Shown piece after piece: positions 25,845 to 35,130 of a stretch of DNA of 64,000 bases. Made by a program: the position numbers and the translations under genes. Numbering within the stretch: position 1 is the stretch's first letter; the number at the start of each line of letters is the position of its first letter. A model generated the notes under the pieces. The model worked only from the letters and a program-made list of their open reading frames with translations, did not search any database and was not told the DNA's origin. The stretch is from contig NC_091667.1 in assembly GCF_042453785.1 (NCBI RefSeq), forward strand, positions 35,394,001 to 35,458,000, given 5' to 3'. Source of the stretch: Malus domestica (Eukaryota; Streptophyta; Magnoliopsida; Rosales; Rosaceae).

Positions 25845-26512
25845 TTTCATCACATTTCATCACCTGGTTGGTGGCACGAGGATGAGTTCCTTCTTCACCT
25901 GGTTGGTGGCATGAATGGCAAGTTGCCAAATGATATTAGAGTACGGGTTGTACATGTCATCACCTGGTTGGTGGCATGAAGGAGAGTACGGGTTGTACAT
26001 TTCATCACCTGGTTGGTGGCATGAAGATGAGTTCCTTCTTCACCTGGTTGGTGGCATGAGTGGCAAGTTGCCAAATGATATTAGAGTACGAGTTGTACAT
26101 TTCATCACCTGGTTGGTTGCATGAAGGAGAATACGGGTTGTACATTTCATCACCTGGTTGGTGGCATAAAGGAGAGTACGGGTTGTATATTTCATCATCT
26201 GGTTGGTGACATGAAGATGAGTTCTTTCTTCACCTGGTTGGTGACATGAGTGGCAAGTTGCCAAATGATATTAGAGTACGGGTTGTACATTTCATCACCT
26301 GGTTGGTGGCATGAAGGAGAGTATGGGTTGTACATTTCATCACCTGGTTGGTGGCATGAAGATGAGTTCCTTCTTCACTTGGTTGGTGGCATGAGTGGCA
26401 AGTTGCCAAATGATATTAGAGTACGGGTTGTACATTTCATCACCTGGTTGGTGGCATGAAAGAGAGTACAGGTTGTACATTTCATCACCTGGTTGGTGAG
26501 AATAAGGGCAAG
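25845..26512. repeat. CACCTGGTTGGTGGCATGA tandem array with higher-order units
   Basis: Basic ~45-bp units (TTTCATCACCTGGTTGGTGG, CATGAAGGAGAGTACGGGTT) alternate with a longer variant carrying TGGCAAGTTGCCAAATGATA. The longer variant recurs near 25915, 26058, 26250 and 26393, giving higher-order periods of about 143 and 192 bp. Confidence 0.92.
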
Positions 26513-27039
26513 GTGTTGAGGCACATTGTAGCAAGTGTCGAATGACACAAAGTATATTGAACCCTTTGGAAGCACAGTTGGCTTATGTATGGATATGTTG
26601 GAATGTATGATGTTTATATATGAATGTGTTGGAATGTATGATGTTTATATTGATTGATATGAGTGATGCTTATGAATGTTTTGCTGTGCATGAAGGGATC
26701 CATACTTTTGATATGTGAACCATGTTGGTTGTAACACTCAGTATCACATACTTTGTGTCAAAGTACGCATGTTGAAGCTTTGAGTTGGAGTATAAGGGTA
26801 GGTTAGCGTAGACCAAGTGTTCCAGTGCTAGGAACACAAAAGACTCAGAAGAAGTTGTCTGAATTCCCCCTTCTTTAAATATTTGCCGATTGGCTTGTGT
26901 GACAAAATATCTCAAGCGTTTGAGAGTCAAAACATTTGTAATGTGTATACCTTCTTATAATAGCATTTCCTTCAGTACCTAGTCCTCTACTTTGAAAGAG
27001 TGAAGCTTGGCCCCATAGTCATTATAGTCGACAGTACGT

Positions 27040-27603
27040 TCACCCTTGGTTGTCTTGATACGAACTTTTATCCCTTTTGTTGTAATGAGCTTGTTGAGAG
27101 TAAAAATCCTTCCTCTTACAAAGAGACAGATATGTTTGGTGACTTAGCGAGTAGCTAAATGAGGCAGAAGATGATGCAATGGGTGTCTGAATGGCCGAGA
27201 TCTCCTCACTTGGTAGAACTTGACTTCCACTTCCCACTTGTTGATAGGGGTTAACCATAAGGGGGTTCCCTTGGTATGTCCTTGCTTCGGCGGACGCGTG
27301 GTTGTAAGCATGTGCCATCACCTCAGAGCAAGTCTTCTAAGTGTTGGCATTGATCATGTACTTAAAGAAACAATCACGTAGGCCTGCCGTGAAGGCCTTG
27401 AGGATGGTTTTGTCATCTGCCTCAGCGCAGTGAAAATACTCATGGCTGAAGCGACCGGCATACTCTCGTAGTGACTCGTCCGGCTTCTGGCGAATAGTGT
27501 ACAAGTCATCTGCAGAATGTAAGCGATCGGTCTGGAAGACGTGTTGATTGGAGATCCCATAAAATTGGTTTAATAGGCAAACTAGTTCATCATGATTCAA
27601 AGA
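27040..27603 (-). pseudogene. Ty3/gypsy gag fragment
   Basis: The frame encodes a retrotransposon gag segment: LVCLLNQFYGISNQ, LYTIRQKPDESLREYAGRF, EADDKTILKAFTAGLRD and VMAHAYNHASAEARTYQG. This pattern is typical of the retrotrans_gag domain of plant Ty3/gypsy elements. It starts mid-domain, has a TAG at 27337-27339 where Trp is expected (INANT*K), and ends without a zinc knuckle. It is 5'-truncated and not functional. Confidence 0.75.
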
Positions 27604-27605
27604 CG

Positions 27606-29821
27606 TTAATACACAACATGCCTCATTCCCTTAATTTTTTAGGCCTTGTGCCTCTGTCTATTATATCATTTTGTCAAGCAATATCACTTTCTAAGTATGC
27701 ATAACATAGACTTCGTGATCTATTACTTATTATTCTAAAATTATATATGTTTATGTCATGGATGGCTGAGTATCAAAATATAAATCCGTACAACTCCCTA
27801 CCCAAGAGATGACAAGTTTGAGTGATTGTCAAGAAGACTCACCCCTTCCATAATTCACATCTTAGCAAGGTTGGGTGATTGCAGATAACCCATCTCTTCC
27901 ATGCAGCATGCTTACATGTTGGCAAAGTTTGATCAAGTCAAGCCCTTCCATTCGTCAACTATTATATACCCAAATCTTGAACATGGACCCAGTTTGACTT
28001 AACCATGGCAACGTCACCCAAGTGCCGCACAAAGATTGGCCGTGTGTTGACCCACCACCTTGCCCAGCAACCGAGTTAAACCCTGATCTACGCTTTGACC
28101 CGAAAACGACTCGTCCACTTGTCAACTTACGATTGGCTCTTGATCTACCAATATGGAACTTCCACGAGTGCGGATCCTCGCCTGATCCTCTTTGTGAAGA
28201 CTCTAGAGATCCTCAAATTACATTCGTTTATCGTACATCGTACGATCAGAAATCATTGTAATTTTTTTTATTTAAAATTGAATATAAACAGTACCTGATA
28301 AAAACTGACAGCATTATGTACGATGAATGAAAAAATATGGCGAAGATTCTCTCTCACATCTATTTTGGCACCCTGCCAGGTGTCGCCAACTCATTCATTT
28401 TCGGTAAACGAGCATTAATTCCCATATCGGACAAACACGAGAGGCTCTCCACATTTTCTCTATAAAAGAGGCATTTCTTCAAAGATGGTAATTATTAACG
28501 ATTTTTTAGGCTAACTTCAAAATTCTTCTAAATTAGTTGAACCCTTCGGCCGGCACCACATTGGTGTCAAGGGTGACCCGAGTCTTATTTTGCAGGGTTC
28601 GAGACAAATCAGGGTTTGGCATGCCGTATAGAAAAGTTGATAATACCAAATGGCATGTACGTACAAAATCTAGCTTTCGGTGTCAATTCATATTCGATTT
28701 CTAAAGAATCTTTTTTGCTTTTTCAAAGCATGTCGTATAAGAAGAGTTGATAGTACTAAACAACATGTAGTACAAAAAATCAGCTTTCGATGTCAACTCA
28801 TATTCTCCTAAAGAATCTTTTTTTTTTTTCCAATTACCACGTAGAAACATAGGGATGAGTTCTTCCCCTTCTTCTAGGGACAAGTACTAGTGATAACTTG
28901 TCCAAGTCCAAGTCGTGAACATATGATAATTAACCCAAGTTGTGAGCATATGGTGATTAATCACTAATCAGAACACGCAAACAACTAATTTATTGTTATT
29001 GTGAAAATGAAAGTTGCAGGAAAATTAGTTTGATTAATATTCTGCTGATAAACAATTAAAAGTCACAACTCGCGTCAGTGTCCGGGATTTTAGTGTTGGG
29101 GTTGGTTTTCTGGTTCCCTCGATGAGCGGCACACACGGCGGCAGACATAGTAACTCCGCTGCATGACCGAACGAGGACGAGCACCGTGCGTTTTCGAGAA
29201 CGACCGCCATTTTTGTTGATTTTTGAGCTGCTACTTGGACTGGAGGACGACGAGCACCGTTTGCTCTGCGTGTGTTCTTCTTCGTTGTCCCTTTGTAGAA
29301 AAGGTAGGGCTTCTCGCTAAAACAGTCTGTAAATCTAGGGCCCGTTAAATGGGCCCAAATGTACAAAATGACTTAATGGCCCAAGCGTTGCTAGGTGACT
29401 AGATTTCCACACACCAAAGGATGGAAGAAAAGGATAAGATTCTTGAGATAAATGATAAACACATATTTTTGTACTTTTTCACAACTCTATTTAATCTGGT
29501 GCGTCGGTTTTTTTTTTTTTAGTAATTTTTCTCAAAGTTCCAAAGGCTACTGTCAAATTGATTGATATGTTTTTTTTATTTTTTTCCGAATTAGAGTCAA
29601 ATTTTTCTTGCAAGTTTCTCTTGACAAAGTACTCTTAAAAGAATAATCGAAAGGTGGCTTCTTGGGCTTTCCCTTTTTTTTTTTTTTTTGAAAAAAAAAA
29701 GAAGATATTCTCTACACTAAGGGACAAGCCTCACAATGAGCTTAGCCTAAAACATTTCACTTACAAATGAAGATGAATACTACTAAATTGTAGTACTAAC
29801 AAGCCGTCTTTCCTCCTCTTT
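27606..29821. other. Spacer between retroelement and copy C
   Basis: No gene is supported. At about 28170-28330 lies a truncated relative of the Mutator-like MITE at 50819-51040 (GGATCCTCGCCTGATCC...TCGTACATCGTACGATC). A TATA-like CTCTATAAAAGAGG occurs near 28459. A GC-richer island at 29060-29300 has an open - strand frame without recognisable domains. At about 29530-29640 a stretch resembles the 5' flank of the CNGC copies (CAAAGTTCCAAAGGCTACTG), probably a relic of another duplicated unit. Confidence 0.5.
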
Positions 29822-31674
29822 GCAAATGGAAAGCTAGAAAATAGGTAATTTGTCAAGTGTTGATGATGGGGTGGGTTCGTGAGCTCTTCCTTCAGAGGCA
29901 TTGGTGGGATTTCAATAATTGTGGATGATATGGACATTTGACATTAATGTTATTGGAAATTTTACTATGGCGATCAAATAATTATGTATCCGACTTTAAA
30001 TTATGGTTTTATACTTTATACTCGAAATTCCGATTTTCTCAGGTACTTGTTCGGGGCTTAGGGTTTAGGTTTGGATATTATTTTGCATTCTAATAACAAT
30101 AACATCCTGATTTATCCTAATTGTTTTGACGTGCTAATGACAATAACACGACTTATGAGACTGTTTTAGTGCTCTAATAACATAACGACTTTTGGATTTA
30201 TGTTTAGGGTTAGCCCAAGTTGTAACGGTGAGTGGGAAAATTAGTTAGGATTATGATAGATTAAGCGTTAAGTGCCTTCCATTAAAACAAAAACTATTTC
30301 CTCATAGGCCCAATGGGTTACTACGAAACCCACTTTCTTGTAATCTGCATGTTTAAACCAGGCCCAATGGGCCATATTAGACTTTTCTGTTCCTCCCACT
30401 AAACAATGCCACGAGAGAATTCAAAGACATGCCACGTTGACCAAACAGGAGAGAGAGAACGCTACAAAACTACAACTACAATCGTGAACTGTTGTTCATA
30501 AGGTACATGGACAAGGGACGTACAGGAGGACTTATGGGGGCGTACAGCAGGTTTGAGATACTGGATTCTTGGCGTCGAGCCTTTAGAGCTCTCGACGCCA
30601 CTCGGTAAAGGGCTGTCCAGGATGAGTAACGTTAATATTATTGTTGTTTTTGTTGTTGCTGTGATTCATGTTTGGCCACAACGATCCGCATTTGGAGACT
30701 AAACTTGTCAAATCATTGGCCATAAGAACAAAAGCTTCAACTTTTGTATGTCATTGAACGGTTTGGGCGGAGATAGGAAGTTTCGACTGAGATGACGGCC
30801 AGTATAGAAGCTCTTCGCCGTAGAACTCGCCTTTTTTTAAGCGTTTTGGTTGGCATTGACGAGGATTGGGAACCCGACGATGATCCAGCACCGTGTCGAC
30901 TCTGTTCACCGCCCACATAAGTATCTATAAACCCTTCCGTAATGAAAATAATCCGATCGAGAGGATGTCCTCTTCAAACAACGATGCTATTCTCGTTGTA
31001 CATCACTGGTCTCAGATAATCGCAGATCATTTTCAACACTTTTCCATCCGTTTCTTTGAGCATTGGTACCTATACATGTTATATGCATGCATGCATATTA
31101 GCTTAATCATATCTAATTAATCACATCATATAGATTATTCATCATATAAAGAGATAAGAGGGGTTGAGGTTGCACATACTGTCCTTAGGGTATTCATGCA
31201 GAGAAAACGCTTTAGGGGTTTCATGGTGTACCAAGGAAGAATGGAGAACAGATTCTCCAGATCAGCATCTTTGTTTTCTTTCAGTTTTTGTTTTATGTTT
31301 TTCTTGATCTTTTGTTTCAAATGTCCTGGGATATCATTTTTCACCATCCACTCTTCTATTTGTCGATCTTTCATCTTCCATCTTATCTCCTCCGACTTTA
31401 TAGTTGCCAATTGCATAAACGTCTGTATGTACGTACGTCACACAACAAATACTTGTTATTGGTAAGTCTATTAGACACGAAAATAAAACTGATACACTTG
31501 TTGACACACTACATATTGAAAATAAACCCTAATCAAGAAAATAATTGAAAATTTTAAGGAAAAATAACAGAGACTCGTTTAGGTGTGTTTTTTAAATAAC
31601 TGAAAAGTTTTTTGTGAAAATGATTTTGGAACCAATCTTAGTACAAAACCAGTGAATCCTAAAAAAACATTTGA
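29822..31674. repeat. Segmental duplicate C (copy of 14277 to about 16105)
   Basis: This segment aligns to the SPMS 3' flank and the last two CNGC exons plus part of the next intron of copy A. It starts at GCAAATGGAAAGCTAG and stops inside the intronic foldback MITE at about 31674. There it joins sequence matching SPMS intron 7. Copy C looks closer to A than to B by shared variants. Confidence 0.85.
30532..31422 (-). pseudogene. CNGC: CNGC pseudogene, copy C (last two exons only)
   Basis: The penultimate exon (31422-31180) is intact and encodes the TFMQLATIKSEEIRWK...CMNTLRT linker. The terminal exon (31069 to about 30532) carries indels against copy A: an extra T in the poly-T near 30832, a changed GATGACGGCCAGTATAG stretch near 30790, and an extra A near 30606. 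These break the nucleotide-binding domain. All upstream exons (S1 to pore) are missing, so it cannot make a channel. Confidence 0.8.
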
Positions 31675-31764
31675 AGAGAAGCCATTTATGTGCCCCCCTC
31701 CTCCTTATCTCCCTTGGTTGATCTCGATGTGCAATATAAAGACTTGTTATAATAAGATTTCTAA

Positions 31765-31998
<234 letters not shown>

Positions 31999-32019
31999 TA
32001 ACACTGTAGTTCCTTTCCT

Positions 32020-32458
32020 TGTTATCCTTATTAGGTTATACAATTAAAACACAAACGAATGAGTGACTAACCTGATTCCATCGGCGGCCATGGAAGTCGA
32101 ACACGAAGGGCACGGCAACACCAAAATCTTCTATAAGTTCCTAGCCGAATACAACTACTGTATGGGAAGCATTATGTTGTGTGTTCTAGGGCTTATAGGG
32201 ACCGGTGTTTTATATAGGCTAAAAGCTAGGGTTTCCATCCATAAAGGAAACCTAAACTTACTTTATTAGCCTCCAAGTCAAGTATCATAATCATATTCAA
32301 TTAAGGATTCCATCAATCCTATTTCCAATATAAGACACCTTATATAGGATTGATATCTTTAAGAGATCAAATCACAATTAACATTATTCTCCAATATTAC
32401 ATTCCTATTACATATAGTAGACCACTTAAAGGTTGATTTATATTGGATAAATCCAACA
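32020..32458 (-). repeat. Left (3') LTR, 439 bp
   Basis: On the + strand it starts TGTTATCCTTATTAGG and ends ATAAATCCAACA. It carries a - strand TATA-like word CCTATATAAAACACC. A 68-codon + strand frame, antisense to the element, includes MEVEHEGHGNTKIFYKF and is also open in the right LTR. Confidence 0.92.
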
Positions 32459-32473
32459 TTCTCCCACTTGGTC
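32459..32473 (-). other. Polypurine tract of the LTR element
   Basis: The + strand reads TTCTCCCACTTGGTC directly after the left LTR. On the - strand this is GACCAAGTGGGAGAA adjoining TGTTGG, as expected for plus-strand DNA priming. Confidence 0.75.
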
Positions 32474-32989
32474 TACAAAATGTAATATTCACGTTTATAC
32501 TTGAGATTGGAGACTAATGTCACTTTAGTGGCCATGTAATAGTGATTACATCTCGTCCTTAATGCAGCTTCTGTCAAATGCATTTCTTAACATGGAACTA
32601 ACAAGGTTGTAGAGTTAACACAACCCAGAACCTTCATAATCACACATGCTAAGATCCTCATTCACATGAAACACAAATTATGATCAAGAGATGAAACTTT
32701 AAAATTAAACTTTAAATTAACCAAAATGTCTTACTTTATATCATCTCAGGTCCACCTTATTGTAACTCACAAGTTACATTTTATGCTTCTTCGAAGCCTT
32801 AAATCTGCCAATGCAGATATCCTTCATCTAATGAAACCACCATAACCTGCAGGTGTGAATATATATCCAAAACAATCATGCATCAGTTTCATTAGACCGA
32901 TAACAATACAAACAGTGTTTGTAACCAACGGACACAACTGAAAATACCAAATAGGCACATGTCCAAGTAAAATATCCCAAAAACTTCAT

Positions 32990-33037
32990 AAAACAAATTA
33001 ATTCAACACTTGTGAGCAAGATGAATTAATATGTTTT
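32990..33037. repeat. Conserved-loop hairpin H1
   Basis: The 9-bp perfect stem ATTAATTCA / TGAATTAAT (32997-33005, 33022-33030) closes the 16-nt loop ACACTTGTGAGCAAGA. The stem extends by AAAACA / TGTTTT after one mismatch. Confidence 0.8.
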
Positions 33038-33076
33038 TGACACTGATCTATGCACCATACCAGTTACTTTCATAGT

Positions 33077-33108
33077 GATTTCCAACACCTGCGGGCAAGA
33101 TGGAAATC
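33077..33108. repeat. Conserved-loop hairpin H2
   Basis: The 8-bp perfect stem GATTTCCA / TGGAAATC closes the 16-nt loop ACACCTGCGGGCAAGA (33085-33100). Outside it, CAGTT / AACTG may extend the fold across an asymmetric bulge. Confidence 0.8.
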
Positions 33109-34642
33109 CTCACAACTGAGGTAGTACATAAACCATGTCATGCCATTTAATATGCAATTTGATAACAACTTGATATCTGATATATATTTTATCAGATTAT
33201 TGACTAGCACACGAAAAATGTGACTTAATGAATCCAACTGGAGATTAAAATGAATACATGGATTCTATACATACCTTATAGGTCATCTGCAACTGTAAGG
33301 CATTACTAACACGAAACTCAAACTCCCACTGATCTGCAACATCATCACTTAATTTGCAAATCAATACTTTAATCATACTTTTGAAAATATGCCTTTGGGA
33401 GTAGCCTTACTTAGTCAATGAATGCGTATTACCTCAATGAAAGGTACAACTAAGCTTGAAAGCATTCACTGTTGTTTACACAAAAACCGTGCATCCAACA
33501 ACCATTGTATATGTATTAATAAGTCCACATTTATGCTAAGTCCTTATGAGCCCCAAAACAATATGATCAATCAAGAAATCTAAATGATTGCAAGTAATAC
33601 AAAATGTACGCATATACCAAGTATTCATTCGTGCAACTTAAACATATTATAGACATTCAAGTAACACAAATTCATGGAAGATAGAATAACGCTTTAATAG
33701 ATTCATGCAAGGCCACTTAATGCTCACAATTTTAGAACAACTCCCACTAAGTTATCAGAGTTTATGCTTGCAAATAAGTTAATGAGTGTGAAGCCCAATT
33801 TTCGTTCACTAATTCTCCCACTTGGGCAAACACTCTTTCAAAGATGTATCTAAATAAAATTTCTTTATATTTTAGACAAAATAAAATAGGCATTACAACC
33901 AACATAAAGTTGTCAAACATAATTTCAGCAACGAGTTACACTTACTTTAGAGTTTATCATAATTAATTTACAAGCTTGATTGCTACCAAATTTATACTGA
34001 TCAAAATAGACATACTAATCTTCATAAAATAAAAATACAGAGCTGTTTTGGGTCAAAAAAAGTAGTCTAAAGTCACGTCTCAAAAAGACCAACACAATCT
34101 GCCAGTAAAAGTGCTATACGAGTATGGGTTACTAATAAATTCATCATAATTAAAATACATGGCAGAAAATTACGAAAATTTGTAGACACATAGTAGACAT
34201 ATATATGTTGAACATATCAAAAATTCAGGTCATTTGGTGACCATTAGACGTGTCATTCACCCGATTTAAATCAAGACACGCAATCTGCCAGAAACAATTA
34301 TGTGCATCTATCATGCATTTATGCATCCATAACAAATTCAATTTCATATCATTTCAATTTCGATGTCCAAAAGAAACTTTAGTAGTCAAATTTCATCCTC
34401 TAAACCGACATCATAGTTCAAATTGAAAAGATTTTCAAGCATAAGACTTAAACAATGCGTACCTTAGCAATCCTTGATTAACTTTCATGGATCCAATACT
34501 TTGCATCAACAAGTCTCATGAAGAGACACAAAATACGTCATGATGCAACCGATTTCCATGCCTTAAAACCACAACCTATTATGGGCTCATAGTGGAAATA
34601 TTTTAACTGATGGCATGGAACTTTATCCCCAATAGACTTCAT

Positions 34643-34689
34643 GAAACTAAATTAATTTACACCTTTAGGCAAGAAAATTAACTAGTTTC
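34643..34689. repeat. Conserved-loop hairpin H3
   Basis: Stem TTAATTT / AAATTAA closes the loop ACACCTTTAGGCAAGA (34659-34674). A second stem GAAACTA / TAGTTTC follows a small internal loop, giving 14 pairs in all. Confidence 0.85.
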
Positions 34690-34699
34690 TAGTACTAGA

Positions 34700-34783
34700 T
34701 TTTATGTCACAAAAGTACCTTCATGAAAAAACTTCAACACCTATAGGCAAGATGAAGGTTTTCACAACTTTTGTAAAATAAAA
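34700..34783. repeat. Conserved-loop hairpin H4 (84 nt)
   Basis: CTTCA / TGAAG closes the loop ACACCTATAGGCAAGA (34737-34752). Further pairing follows in order outward: TGAAAA / TTTTCA, ACAAAAGT / ACTTTTGT and TTTTAT / ATAAAA, separated by small internal loops. This is the longest of the set together with H5. Confidence 0.85.
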
Positions 34784-34792
34784 CCCACACTA

Positions 34793-34871
34793 TGCCATCT
34801 TAATTAAGCTAAAAGAAATAATCCACACCTGTAGGCAAGAAGATTATCCCTTTTATTCTAATTAAGATGCA
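34793..34871. repeat. Conserved-loop hairpin H5
   Basis: ATAATC / GATTAT lies next to the loop ACACCTGTAGGCAAGA (34825-34840). Then come TAAAAG / CTTTTA and the 11-bp CATCTTAATTA / TAATTAAGATG. About 24 pairs in three blocks are separated by short mismatched blocks. Confidence 0.85.
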
Positions 34872-35087
34872 AAGTTGACCGAAGTAACTCAAAAACACAA
34901 TCTCATCATCAACTAAGCCGTTGTGGCTTCCTTTAGTTGAAAAGACATTTATCAACTCCGCCCTGAAACAATGCAAAAGTCACATGGATTAATTAACTGT
35001 AAGTGACAAAACTATGATAACCTGATTCAAGCGTCGAGTCTTGCCAACAAATGGCACTAATTCCTTCATGACTCCCTTTGACATTAA

Positions 35088-35130
35088 ATTAATCTCAAGA
35101 AACCTGACAGCATACTTGAAAGAGATTAAT
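35088..35130. repeat. Degenerate sixth hairpin H6
   Basis: A 9-bp stem ATTAATCTC / GAGATTAAT plus AAG / CTT encloses AAACCTGACAGCATA, which matches the shared loop at about 10 of 15 positions. Outer pairing TTTGACATT / AATGTCAAA and TGACTCC / GGAGTCA (to about 35192) would place it in a branched fold. Confidence 0.55.

Larger units (their letters stand above)
18964..27605 (-). mobile_element. 5'-truncated, pol-less Ty3/gypsy-like element with antisense ORF and tandem arrays
   Basis: Read on the - strand, the element has a partial gag (27603-27040), three tandem-repeat arrays (26512-23994), an ORF in the opposite direction (21659-23315 on +), a further ~60-bp repeat array, a purine-rich tract and a 3' LTR (19503-18964). 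No protease, reverse transcriptase or integrase was found, and no 5' LTR. The order gag, arrays, antisense ORF, LTR resembles the Tat/Ogre lineage, whose members can carry an antisense ORF and repeats before the 3' LTR; that placement is inference. The right end at 27605 is abrupt and set only by loss of gag sequence. Confidence 0.6.

Noticed and set aside
23967..26512. Regularly spaced repeats that might suggest a CRISPR array
   Set aside because: Units are contiguous or near-identical throughout with no unique spacers, and the genome is a plant's.
29034..29366. 110-codon - strand frame in a GC-richer island
   Set aside because: No domain or splice structure; kept only as a note in the spacer description.
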